From: Chinchilla lanigera
Lineage: Eukaryota; Chordata; Mammalia; Rodentia; Chinchillidae
DNA length: 64,000 nucleotides
Assembly: GCF_000276665.1 (NCBI RefSeq)
Contig: NW_004955484.1
Span: forward strand, 163,426-227,425
Direction: 5' to 3'
Shown: one piece after another, positions 48,985 to 59,835 of the stretch
Layout of the letters: every line of letters starts with the position of its first letter
How positions within the stretch are numbered: position 1 is the first letter of the stretch
Translations under genes and position numbers: made by a program
The notes under the pieces: model-generated
The model's input: only the letters and a program-made list of their open reading frames with translations
What the model was told of the DNA's origin: nothing
Database searches by the model: none

Positions 48985-49350
48985 TGTTCAGTTACCACAC
49001 CACTTACCGCAGGGGTCTGGAAGTGTCTCCCTCCAATTCATAAACTGAAGTCTAGTCTCCAGTGCAGTCTTATTAAGGGAGATGTCTCTAGGAGGTGATA
49101 GGTCATGAGGGCGCTGCCCTTACAAATGGCATTGGCACCACCACAAGAGGCCCAGGGGAGCTCCTTTATCCCTTCTGCCATGTGAGGATGGAGCAAAAGC
49201 TCCATAAAGTGGTGAGAGCTCCCTCCCCAGGCAATCCTCTGGTACCTTGATCTTCATCTCAAGAGTTTCCAAGTTGAACAGTAAACTGTTATTTACAAAC
49301 TATCCACTGTAAGCTATTTTGTTATAGCCATCAAAGTGACATCAGACACC
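48985..49350 (+). repeat. MLT1/MST-like LTR
   Basis: 'gaagtctagtctccagtgca', 'ggtgataggtcatgagggcg', TTCTGCCATGTGAGGATGGAG and 'ctattttgttatagccatca' follow the order of an ancient MaLR LTR. Confidence 0.78.
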
Positions 49351-50862
49351 CACTAATCACAAAATTTTGACCACAGAGAGTTTAAATAAGATTGTTTCAA
49401 AAATAATTTTATCCTAGTTATTTGTAATCATAACACATTTTCCAGAAATGATATAAATTATACCTAGATCTTCAATACAATTTCAGTCAGGGTAATCAAA
49501 TGTTAAAAAATTTGAAATGTTAGAATAATCATTTTCCCTGTTTCCATTCCAGCCTTTTTGAGTCTAACCCAAACTGACCTCATCATGGTTTCCTGACCTC
49601 CAACAAGAAACATTTTAGGGAGTCATTAATGGCTAATATGAATGCTACAGCATTACTTCCGCAGAAAGCAGTACAATTATGAGTGTAAAAGTAATCACTG
49701 GTGTGTTAAAAATGCTGCTAGTGCAACTGGGTCTTACTGCAAAACTCAGCTTGCCTCCAGTTGGTAGATTTGAAAAGGTATGGGGGTAGTTAAATACATT
49801 ATATGTAGGATTATAGGGTTGAGTTGCCTACATACATCTAGTTGGAAATGGCTAAAAATTTACCTTAGATAGCCTCAATTGGAATATACTCACTACAGTT
49901 AAAATTTAGGAGACCATCAGTGATTATCCATGAAACTGGTACAAGTAGAAACCATCCATTATGAATCAAATTTGTTGTATAAATATACAGAAGATTAGGT
50001 CTTAATGAAAGCAATTTCAGTAAAACATCAATTTATATAATTTCATATTAGTATATGGAATGTCAATCACTTAAATAAATTACATAGATCTTAATAGCTC
50101 TAGAAAATATTTTTGGTATATTTTGCCAACAGAATTTGATGTACATTTACTTATGATTGTATTCATAATTATAGACGCAGTATTCAAGAACTAATTGATC
50201 ACTTCATGCGGAGATGAATATTAACTGTATCCCTTTCTTAGAAACAATTTCACTTTTCATTTTAGCTGATAACAGCAATAATGTTAAATAGTCTAACCTA
50301 TAGCTGTGTAAAGAAGGCATACATTCTTGGCTAGTAACTACTAGGTTACACAAAACTATTAGGGAGTACTATGCTTCACTGTAATGCATAATTTATATAG
50401 TAGTTGTTTAAATTCAAAGTCAATCATGTTACTGGAAAAATATTTAATAACATGGCTTCCTAGCATCATCTTAGATTAATGATAGCATAAGTTTTCCTTG
50501 AGGAAGAACCCAGGTTTGTTGATAAAAGCACTCAGTGGCTCAATCCATAGATCTAATATTTCAAAATATATTTTACTTGACTGTGTAAATTTACCCAGGG
50601 AGCTACACAATCTTAGCTCCCCTCAGAGATCTTAGAAGCCATCTGGGTCTCTAACTTGCTCTTCAAAATCTAATTTACCACTGACTGTTGGTGACATTTT
50701 TAACCTACACAAATAACTTCAACATGAATCATAGATCATAACTGTTATGCTGTAAAAAACTATCAAAAGTGTATCAAAGAGTCTAATCAGGACTCTTCTT
50801 ACAAGGGAGTTCAGTGAAGCAATTTACCTCAAATGGCTGAAATTTTGTAAGGCAAACTAACA
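49351..50862. other. Repeat-poor AT-rich DNA
   Basis: No gene or repeat. 49610-49800 looks unusually well kept (ordered mixed composition, no repeat match) and may be conserved non-coding sequence. Confidence 0.4.
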
Positions 50863-51264
50863 TTAGAATTTGGATATAATGACTCTTAGTCGTGAACTCA
50901 GAGAAAACCAATTACTTCCATAATCTAATACTATTCCTATCAGTTTTTCAGTATGTTTACGAATAATTGCTAATTGAGGGTCATTTTGGTGATCCCAATC
51001 TTCTTTCATTCTCCTCCTCCAGATGTTGTCACCAGAGAATTGAGGATTATTAATATCACAAATGCAATATAAATGAAACAAAATCATCAGAAAGGTAACT
51101 AAGGTGTCTACTAGCCCACTATTGTTTGCATTTTGGATGAAATTGGTTGACCATCTTTTCCTTATTTCCTTTTTCAGATCTTTCCAAGAGCAAGTTCTCC
51201 TCACTGAGAAAGGTAGGTCAATTACATAAGGTTGTAGAGTCTCGGGCTGTACATCGTAAATCAT
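50863..51264 (-). other. 133-codon open frame of unknown status
   Basis: The frame begins MIYDVQPETLQPYVIDL and contains a basic region (CSWKDLKKEIRKRW). A possible membrane-like or buried hydrophobic stretch follows (LVDTLVTFLMILFHLYCIC, residues about 51-69), then a WRRRMKEDWDHQND segment, and it ends near SSRLRVIISKF. It overlaps no repeat I can recognise and is not low complexity. I know no matching family. Upstream, other frames also look partly coding-like and broken, which would suit an old pseudogene. A chance ORF in AT-rich DNA remains the simplest view. Not called as a gene. Confidence 0.25.
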
Positions 51265-51485
51265 CTTAATATGCCTGGCTCCCCGAGTCGTCCTATTTCT
51301 TCTTCACTATCCAAAGGTATTTTCACTTCATTTCTTTGGCAGGCTATTGTTTGATCTAGGCTTCATGGGGTCATCGGAAAAAGCTATTATGATCAGTTCC
51401 AGGTGTTTTTACAAAAATGTTAACTCCTGAACGATGGCAAAATGTGCTCATATCAATGAACCCTGCTATATCCAGCTTTATATTG

Positions 51486-51494
51486 CACACGCGT

Positions 51495-51523
<29 letters not shown>
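51486..51523. repeat. (CA)n microsatellite
   Basis: About 15 CA units after an ACGCGTGC start. Frames spanning it are artefacts. Confidence 0.95.
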
Positions 51524-51526
<3 letters not shown>

Positions 51527-53194
51527 CTGTTTAAATCCCTCAAAATTCACTCTCACTCAACACCCCTGTTTTTTGAAACATATATTAGCAATCCTCTGGA
51601 TCCAGCTTTTCTGTGGTGACTTTTATTCCCCTGGGAGCAGGGCTTGCACTTCCTCCTTCCAGATATGTGGAGACCTGACCCAGGTTACAGAATTGGAGGA
51701 AATGAGTGGTGGGTGGTTGCGGCTAAACAAGTTTCCTCATGTGAGACAGCTGCATTCAGTGAGGTCTGCACTTGCTCTCCAGGCAAGGGGAGTTAATCTC
51801 CACCAGAGGGACTCAGAATACTTTGAAACACAAAAGGGTCTTTGTTTATCTATAACCTATACATCCCAGGCAAGTCTGAGGTATCTATTTTTTTTTTTTC
51901 TGTTATAACTCTGACTTTGACATAGAAGGTCTACTAGAGTTGCACATTTAATTTTTCTATCCTTATAATTTTCCCTCCGTATAACAAGAACCTAAGCCTG
52001 ATTTCCAGCACACTGTTCCTTTTGACTATAGGAGAATTTCCCTGAAGACTGCAACTGAGGCCTTGTGACTTCCAAAACTTGTAATAAATTGACAATTGGT
52101 GGCCCTGGCATTGTCATCTCTGTCAGTTCTCAGCATCTATCTTAGTCTGTTATCCTGATGGAGCAAGATTTGTTTAGTCTCTTAAGACATGAGCTGGCCC
52201 AAATAAACCCAGATACTGTGTACTGGGGGTTACTACCACTCCACGCACCAGGGGCAATGGCTGGCAATATGGTGGCCATTACTGTCTTTTGGGTGAGAAA
52301 TCCAAATTTCAAAACCCACTTGAGGCTCATTTTATAAATACTTCTGTGATGAAATTGTCTTAGCCCAGGAATTTTAGAAAACAGAGCCTGAGGAAAGGAC
52401 TGATGCGGTAAAATTTTATTTAGGTGATTAAAGCCAAGAGCAGAGAAAGTACAGAAAAAGAAAGGAAAGTAAGGGAAGATGGTTTGCCACGTGATGGATA
52501 TTACTTGTTATCAATCCATGAAGTGCCCTGGCAGGGCGCAGGGTTGCTCGCTCAGCACCTGGGGATGCTCCACAGGATCTGCAAGAGGAGTCGCAACTTT
52601 GGAAGGAGAAGAGGGAGAATTTATCTGCCTGGCTCCTCCTGCCTCACACGTTGTGTAAGTTATACTTCATTTTGCGGGTAGCTAATTCCCTCCAGACCTC
52701 TTAAAAAGAGACAAGGCGAATCAGAACCAATCTCTGGATGTGTAATGATTCCCTCACTTCCCAAATTCTGGCATAGGTGAGGTGAGAAGTAAGAAATAAA
52801 GAAGAATATTTGGGGATTCTGAGAAGGAAGATGGAGATTTTTTTTCCCAATTGAAATTGTTCATGCCTCTGAACATACACAAATCTCATCATGAAATGTG
52901 GGTTCTCTTTTGTTCAAAAATATATGTATAATAGAGACGTAGGTCATATGGGACTTTATGCATGGAAAAGTATGTTTGTAGGAATAAAAGAATGGAGAAG
53001 GCTTAGGATTTTCGTGATATGTACTGTAAGATAGCATATGGATAAGATAAAGGGATGAGAAGGGAGGAACTGGTAACCAGAGGAAATTTTCTGAAATATG
53101 ATTTGCTACGTTTTGTCCTGCACTGTTTTTAAAGCAAAATTCGCACACATTGCTTCTGGCTATTGTATATCTTGGTCCATTTTCACCGTTTCTT
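51524..53194. other. No gene recognised; possible LTR remains
   Basis: 52370-52690 ('gaaaacagagcctgaggaaa', TAAAATTTTATTTAGG) has some LTR-like texture in reverse orientation but cannot be assigned. The rest is unassigned, with a T run at 51886-51899. Confidence 0.35.
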
Positions 53195-53346
53195 TAAATT
53201 TTATTTTAAAGAGAATAGTAAATGAGAGATAAAAAAGGAACAATAGCATTATACCAGCATCACAAGCATAAACAAACCAGAGCAGGAACATTTAAAGTGA
53301 TACAGGGTTTCAAGACTAAATAATATGAATTAACAGTGGTTGTTGT

Positions 53347-53437
53347 AGGGCTGGGGATTTAGCTCAGTGGCAAAAGCGCCTGCCTGGCAAGCGCAAGGTC
53401 GTGAGTTCGGTTCCCGGTACCGGAGAAAAACCAAAAA
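53347..53437 (+). mobile_element. ID-type SINE, left arm of inverted pair
   Basis: 'gggctggggatttagctcag' head, GTCGTGAGTTCGGTTCCCGG B box region, then GGTACCGGAGAAAAACC running into N. Near-consensus, so young. Confidence 0.93.
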
Positions 53438-53537
53438 NNNNNNNNNNNNNNNNNNNNNNNNNNNNNNNNNNNNNNNNNNNNNNNNNNNNNNNNNNNNNNN
53501 NNNNNNNNNNNNNNNNNNNNNNNNNNNNNNNNNNNNN
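53438..53537. other. Assembly gap (100 N)
   Basis: Exactly 100 N, a customary placeholder length for a gap of unknown size, placed exactly between the A and T tails of the two SINEs. Confidence 0.98.
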
Positions 53538-53627
53538 TTTTTTGGTTTTTCTCCGGTACCAGGAACCGAACTCACGACCTTGCGCTTGCCAGGCAGGCGC
53601 TTTTGCCGCTGAGCTAAATCCCCAGCC
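53538..53627 (-). mobile_element. ID-type SINE, right arm of inverted pair
   Basis: 'ggtttttctccggtaccagg' through 'gagctaaatccccagccc'. It is the reverse of the left arm with few differences. A further T-rich run at 53628-53657 follows the head side. Confidence 0.93.
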
Positions 53628-53935
53628 CTGTTTTTTGTTTTTTGTTTTTTTTTTTTTCAAACCTTTAAAAAGAATAAGAAAATAATTATTAGATAAAACA
53701 TTAGAGATAATACAGATTTTCACTAGACAACATGATATGAATTCACCACAGTAGTTCCATTGCATATTGCTGCCTTCAAATTAGTTGCTCAGATTAAAAG
53801 ATATTAGCATGCAAAATTGGTCAAAATATAAAACATTGTAAGCATTAACTGTTCCTTCAATATACCATCAGACATCAGGAATGCATTTATTGCAGCTATT
53901 CATATATATGTATATATTCTGTATGGTCTAATTAT

Positions 53936-55335
53936 TACTCATATTTTATCACCGTGACCAGTCACAGTCCAGCCAATTAGTTCAGCAAATCTATATACTC
54001 CAATGTGATTATACATCTTCATCTATTCTGCAAATTGGCAGAGTTACATACATCTAACTTTACGTTTTTGATAATTTAAGTAACATCAATTGGAAGCTGA
54101 TCTAATAGCTCTGAGGACAAATATATCAATGAATGTCAGACTTCTGTAAAAAGTTTTAATAAGAATAAACTTTAAAAAACCATGGGTAATGGGGAGAAAT
54201 AATCATGTCTGAAAGACCATTATCTTCCCAATTCATGTAACTATACATATTTAATTTCCATTCAAATCACATTTTTAATACAGTAGCAACTGACATTGAA
54301 CACAATTTATATAAATTGAATTTATATTAAATTATCATAATGCCATTAATAGACAAATTGCTTCCCAAATATATTAGGTACATAAAGACAAGTACCCTCC
54401 ATAAACAAATGATTCATTGCTGCTTTTTTAAAATGTTTTCCACAAAATGGGCTTTATTAACATTTTGAATGTTCAGCATTTGAATCTTACAACAAGCTCT
54501 ATCCAGATGAACACTGAATACTAGTGGAATAGATTTATTTATTATGAGTACAAGTATAACGTTTAAAGTCATCTTAGATAGACCGTATATTATGCTTGAT
54601 TTTATATCACTACTTTGAATGTGAAAACATAAACATTATCTCACTATAAATTTGTCATGAATCAAGAATCATAGCTATGTTTAATGGATGTAACATGATC
54701 ACAGAACATGCTATTTTGGATAAATTGATTTTATTTTTATAAAGCATATTAAGATTAATTAAGGCTATTAAGTTTTAAGGAAAAATTAATTATCAGTTTA
54801 ACATGATCAGTTAAATAATATGGCCCTAGGAATAGATTTCTTTAGATTTTCTACATAATACTTGTATGACAATTAGGGTGAAGAAGCTGATGCAGAACAC
54901 TTGGTACTGTTTAAGACTTTCTCCTTCACCTTTGCCTCACCACGTAATAATGACTTAAGGGGTGACTTGGGATAACTTAGTTAAGGAAAATAGCTAGGTC
55001 TTCTCAAAGCAGGATCATTTTAAGGTTTCTTGATATTAAATATAAATTTTTATTAGTGACTTATGTGTATAGGTTATTTCTATCTACATATATTTCTTCT
55101 GCTTCCTGTTGTGAAATTTTTTGAATTGTACTAAAGCATTCCTCCATATAAGTTTGATAAGTGTAATTGCTACCTTTTTACCAAGTTTTGTTGTGGAGAA
55201 CAAATCAGTCAAAAACAAAGCCTTCCAGACAACTCTTTTAGAGTGTGTATTCTTAACCTTTCTGAGCCAAAAGACTTCTGTAATAATCTGGTGGAGTTTA
55301 TGGCATTTATGAAAAAATAACACTGAAATAATACA
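53936..55335. other. Repeat-poor AT-rich DNA, possible conserved element
   Basis: No gene. 54420-54900 holds several homeodomain-type words ('aagattaattaaggctatta', 'aaaaattaattatcagttta') and GATA/TGATCA words without any repeat match, a texture seen in conserved non-coding elements. Short frames at 55084-55323 overlap on both strands. Confidence 0.35.
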
Positions 55336-55340
55336 TAGTA

Positions 55341-55751
55341 AGGTTATGTTGTGTTTAGATGTCTCCTGAAAGCCTCATGTAATAATAGGTGGGATTTTTC
55401 AGCAGTGGCTGAAACTAGAGTGTGTGATTGATTTGTGGTGCAATACTAGGCTTAAGGGTGAGTGATTCATACATTAGTCCACTGTTTGGTTTGGCACTGC
55501 CCTAATTCCAGTTACCAGGATACAACATAAGGGACAGAAAGAGGCTTGTCTTGTCCCTTGCTTGCTTTTCTATCCTCTGCCTACCATGAACTGTTTCTCC
55601 TTGGCAATGCATGTCTGCCATGCTGCCCTGCCTCAGAGCCAGCCAATTATGAACTGAAACCTTTACAAACTAAGTACTAAATAAACCTTTCCCACTTTAA
55701 CTTTGAATGTTGGGTATTTTGTCACAGCAATAAAAAAAAAAAATACTAAGA
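55341..55751 (+). mobile_element. 5' LTR of a MaLR element
   Basis: Starts near 'aggttatgttgtgtttagat', has 'gtgtgtgattgatttgtggt', 'aatgcatgtctgccatgctg' and AATAAACCTTTCCCACTTTAAC, and ends in ACTAAGA. Same family as 6536, closest to the 3' LTR at 57330. The 5-bp flank tagta at 55336-55340 matches gagta at 57742-57746 in four positions, fitting one integration event. Confidence 0.88.
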
Positions 55752-57329
55752 ATTTGGTACCAGAGAAGTGGGATCATTGTGACTGTGTCTGACTATATGA
55801 TTTAGCAGTCTTTGGAGCTGGATTGTGGGAAATGGAAGAGTTAAGAAAGGTTTGGAGGGCTGGGGATTTAGCTCAGTGGCACAGTACCTGCCTGGCAAGT
55901 GCAAGGTCATGAGTTTGATCCCTGGTACCGGAAAAAAAAAAAAAAAGAAAGGTTTGGAAATGCTGGCTGGAAAAGTAAAGCTGAAATGCCTGAGTGTGTA
56001 CTTGATTGGAGATTCTGGTCAGATCTCAGAAGACTAGAAGCTGAGAGAAATTCCACCAGTAAAGACCAGGTTCAGGTTTTTACTGGGAAGGATGGCATTC
56101 ACTTTTGGATTTAATGTGTGTTATGCCTTGGCAGAGAGTTCACCTGCATTTTGCTCATGTCCAGAGACTTTGCCTCAGACTGAGATTAAGGGAGGCAGGT
56201 TAATTAATCTTGTAGAACAAATTTCTGGGCAGTCTAATGTTGAGACAGTGGCATGGTTTCTGTTGGGGGCTTTTAGCCAGATTTATATTGAGAATCAAGA
56301 GCAAAGAGCTCAGCAGAATTATTCAAAATGTTGTGAATTTGGCCTGAAATGAAGCATCGGTAAATCTGAGGCCTACAAACATGGAAAAAAGGACAAACTG
56401 GTTACCAAAAACCAGCAAGAAAAAAACCAAGTATTTTGGAAGAAGAAAACAGAAAGAATCACCTGAGCACATCACAAAAACCAATAAGACTCCAGCCTCT
56501 GCAGCCTCAGAGTTGCAAAGGTGAAAAAATTTTGCTTTGAGAAGAGACCCCCAAATCATTTTCCAGAATGATGGCAGCCAGCAAAGTTGTTCCTTTGGAT
56601 TTGCTTCATTAGCACTCAACCCCTAAGCCAAGAGAGAAGGAAGCCTGGCTACTGCTCCAGCTGCCTGCAGACCTTGGCATCATTCACATGGTGCTGGTTT
56701 TAGGTGCATGCAGAATGCAAGAGTTGTGGGGTCAGAAACGCCTCCACACAGATTTCAGAAGAAGGTCTGGGAGGCCAGGCAGGGTGTTCCTGAGCGGGAA
56801 GTGTTTGAAGCTGTGTAAAGCTGAAGGTGCACTGAAGACTCCAAAAGTTTAGAGAAATCAGGAAAGTGGATCATCTGAGGAAAACTGCAAGGAGGGAGCA
56901 AAGGAGATTCAAAAGAGAGAGAACCCATGGGAGCTAAAACCATCAGAATGCCATAAGGGTAGAGCCACCAGAACTCTTTGGAGTTCACAGTTTGCCACTG
57001 ATTGCCATGGATGCTGGACATGAATCTACACATTTAACATCTGCTCCACTTGATTTTCAGCTTGCTTTGGTCACATTCCTTTGTATCCCTGTTTGAAACT
57101 TTTGGAATGTAAATGTCTATCTTGTGACATTAAATGTTGAAAGTGTTTAATTTCTTTTCATTTGTACAGGTGCTTGCAGGTATGCATTTACCTTAAATCT
57201 CAGAAGAACTTTGGGCTTGGGCTTTTCCATAATGCTGACACTGTTAGAACTTTTGCAACTGTTGGAAGTGGACTAAATGCCTTTTACATAAAGGGATGTC
57301 CATGAGTTTTTGGGTTTCCTGGGGTGGAC
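55752..57329 (+). mobile_element. MaLR internal region, non-coding
   Basis: Begins with TTTGGTACCAGAGAAGTGGG, a primer-binding-site-like sequence of the kind ERVL/MaLR elements have, then 'gtctttggagctggattgtg'. The right end has a short purine-rich segment (CTGGGGTGGA) next to the 3' LTR. Only short frames are present (e.g. 56092-56352 + and 56323-56619 -). There are no gag, pol or env motifs, as expected for a non-autonomous MaLR. About 1.5 kb without the inserted SINE. Confidence 0.8.
55857..55944 (+). mobile_element. ID-type SINE inside the MaLR element
   Basis: 'gggctggggatttagctcag' head, GGTCATGAGTTTGATCCC (B box with a T change), GGTACCGG and an A tail. The 14-bp duplication aagaaaggtttgga lies at 55843-55856 and 55945-55958. 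Confidence 0.93.
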
Positions 57330-57741
57330 TGTGATGACTTGTATTTAGATGTCCCTTACAAAATCTTTTGCAGTCCTAGGTGGGGCTTTTTTAGAGGTGA
57401 AGTGTGTGATTGATTTGTGGTGCAATGCTAGGACTAAGGGTGCTAGGATTAAGGGTGGATGATTATTAAATCAGTCCACTGATTGGTTTTGCACTGCTCT
57501 AATCACAGCAGACTGTATACAATATAAGGGACAGAAAGAGGCTTGTCTTGTCCCTTGCTTGCTTGCTTGGCTACCTTCTGCCCACCATGAATTGTTTCTC
57601 CTAGGGGATGCCAGGCTGCCACGTTACCCTGCCTTGGAGCCAGCCAATTACGGATAGAAAACTGTGAGATAAATAAACCTTTCCTCCTTTAACTTGAGTA
57701 TCAGGTATATTGTCTCAGCAATGAGAGAGAAGTAACTAACA
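57330..57741 (+). mobile_element. 3' LTR of the MaLR element
   Basis: 'tgtgatgacttgtatttaga', TGTCCCTTACAAAATC, an internal near-duplicate 'gctaggactaagggtgctag', AATAAACCTTTCCTCC, and the end AAGTAACTAACA. Same length as the 5' LTR within a base. Confidence 0.88.
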
Positions 57742-57827
57742 GAGTAGAGGTATCAAATATAAGGTATAAACGTAAAATATTTTTAAATATTTAATTATAT
57801 ATGGCTGTTATATTAAGTAACAAGGTC

Positions 57828-58015
57828 AGTGTGCCCAGAGGGGTAGGTTTTTAATCCCATTACTTTGGGAAGCTAAAGCACAAAGATGGCAAGGTTTTGA
57901 CCAGCCTGGGAAACTTAGCTACTTACAGAGACCCTGGTTCAAAACAAAAAAGAAAATGGGACAGGGATGCAGCTCAGTGCAAAGGTCCTGGGTTCAATAT
58001 CCACCATACACACCT
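57828..58015 (+). mobile_element. B1-ID dimeric SINE, diverged
   Basis: 'tttaatcccattactttggg', AAGCTAAAGCACAAAGATGGCAAG and 'agagaccctggttcaaaaca' (B1), followed by 'ggacagggatgcagctcagt' and TCCTGGGTTCAATATCC (ID). Confidence 0.75.
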
Positions 58016-58398
58016 GAATAAATAAAGAGGCAAGGTCTACAAGCAGACTAATAAGTACTATAATTTTTAGAGATTAACATAACTTAGGTTTTGTGATATC
58101 TGCAATTTGACTATAATACGACAGAAAATATCTGATGTCTACTGGTGAAAATCACAGGTACCATAAATCCTCCTTAGTCATGATCATAAGTAAGAGCTAC
58201 ATTTCATTCACTTATTCAGATCTAAAAATGAAGTTAAGATACTTGATCTAAGGTGAGATGAAGGGGTTGATCAGCACATTTTAGAGTTACTGCAAAAATA
58301 GTTGTGGTTTTAATTAACTCAGCTATAGTTTGCTTTCATCAATTCCATGAGTATATTGTGAGAATTTAATAAAATCTCCTCAAACTGTCCACAAATGT
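58016..58398. other. No gene recognised
   Basis: AT-rich unassigned sequence. Confidence 0.4.
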
Positions 58399-58413
58399 AG
58401 ATCTGATTTTCTT

Positions 58414-58521
58414 TTTCTTTTTTTTTTTTTTTTTTTGGTTTTTCTCTGGTACCGGGAACCTAACTCACGACCTTGCACTTGCCAGGCAGGCGCTTTGCTG
58501 CTGAGCTAAATCCCCAGCCCC
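58414..58521 (-). mobile_element. ID-type SINE with 15-bp target duplication
   Basis: T tract, 'ctggtaccgggaacctaact', and the reversed head 'gagctaaatccccagcccc'. The duplication agatctgattttctt lies at 58399-58413 and 58522-58536. Confidence 0.94.
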
Positions 58522-58555
58522 AGATCTGATTTTCTTGTATGTACGTGTGTGTGAT

Positions 58556-58740
58556 TGTGTGGTACCCGGGACTGAACCCAGGCCCTCCACCTTGTGCTTC
58601 ATCTTCAAGTTTTGTTTATTTATTTATTCTGAGACAGAGTTTGGCTAAGTCCTTTGCCCAGATGGGGCTCCAACTCCTGACCCTCCTGCCTCAGCTTCCC
58701 AGAGTGCTGAGATCATTAGCATATGCCACCATACCTATCT
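58556..58740 (-). repeat. B1-ID dimeric SINE, reverse
   Basis: 'gtggtacccgggactgaacc' and CAGGCCCTCCACC are the ID half reversed. 'ctgcctcagcttcccagagt' and GCTGAGATCATTAGCATATG are the B1 half reversed. Its (GT)n neighbour lies at 58786-58809. The 110-codon plus frame over this block is a repeat artefact. Confidence 0.82.
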
Positions 58741-58809
58741 TAGAAGTGATTTCTAATATTGCACAAGTTTCATCTATTAACTCTGCGTGTGTGTGTGTGT
58801 GTGTGTGTA

Positions 58810-59681
58810 TTCTGTGTGCAGTTTTTACTTCCCAAAACTCCAATTTTCAGATGGTAAAAGTATATATTTAATATATAAATTCTGCTTTAGGAAAATCTTA
58901 GTACATGTAGCACTTTGAGAACTGGATAAACTCTGTTTATTAAATACTGAGACAAAATAAATAAATACTACAAAATAAATATTGCAAAATAATTATCTTT
59001 TGATTTTAAAACAGATGTAACCACAAAGTTTCAGGTGTATCTAATATTATCATGTAAATTTTAATAAATGCAATTCAAATTGGAAGTGCTGTCTGCCTTT
59101 TAAAATAAACATTACCTTCAAAGCCTCAATTTCCTAGTTTTTTCCAGCATTGACCCATAAGTAATGTGATTACATCTACAAACAATTTAATTTATATTTT
59201 AAAAAATCACCATCCCACCAGCCAGTATATCAATATTACCCAGACTTTGAACCATGGAGACATATTTCATTTGAACCTACATCCATCAAGTTAGCTCCAT
59301 ATATCAGCTCAAGGAGCATTAACTTTAACTTTCCCATGGACAGGATATTCCATAAAATCAACACTCCTAAGAACAGTTTCACAGTTCTTGTTTTTAATAT
59401 GAAACTTAAAAGTTAATTTAAATGGATACTGCAGAAGCTTGGTTTTATTGATTTTGTGTAATATCGAATACATATGGTTTTAGTCTAACATCTGCTCTGT
59501 CTGGATATTTGGTCGATGAACATTACGCACACAGGCTTGCCTTGGCCTCAACAGGCAGTACTTAATTCTAGGGGATTATAGGCAGGGGAGAACAGTTCCA
59601 GGATAGATGTAGAGAAAACTGAAGTGGGGGAGCTGAGGATGCAGGATGATACCAAACAGAGTTTCAACAGCTTCAAAACAT
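58810..59681. other. AT-rich DNA, nothing recognised
   Basis: No gene or clear repeat. Confidence 0.4.
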
Positions 59682-59835
59682 CACCTGAAGAAATGATAAA
59701 ATGTTAAGGTGACTGATCCGCTATTTCTCGTGAGTCACCACTACCCAGCATATACAGGAATCAGAACACCTCACTGTATCTCATAAATGTGTACAAATAT
59801 TATGTGTTGCCTTAAAAATAATTTTTTAAAAACTT
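59682..59835 (+). repeat. L1 3' end
   Basis: 'aaatgttaaggtgactgatc', then a diverged CATCTCACTGTATCTCATAAATG, and 'tgtacaaatattatgtgttg' follow the very end of mammalian L1 elements. Confidence 0.7.

Larger units (their letters stand above)
53195..53935 (-). repeat. L1 3'UTR, minus strand, hosting the SINE pair
   Basis: First unit 53200-53345 ('attttattttaaagagaata', 'aagtgatacagggtttcaag') and second unit 53655-53930 ('taaaaagaataagaaaataa', 'tagagataatacagattttc', 'actgttccttcaatatacca') match the copy at 29985. Between the units sit two inverted ID SINEs and a gap. Confidence 0.8.

Noticed and set aside
53330..53765. Four open frames around 53.3-53.8 kb
   Set aside because: They run through the 100-N gap and the two inverted ID SINEs.
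58539..58871. 110-codon plus-strand open frame
   Set aside because: Translation of a reversed B1-ID SINE and a (GT)n tract.
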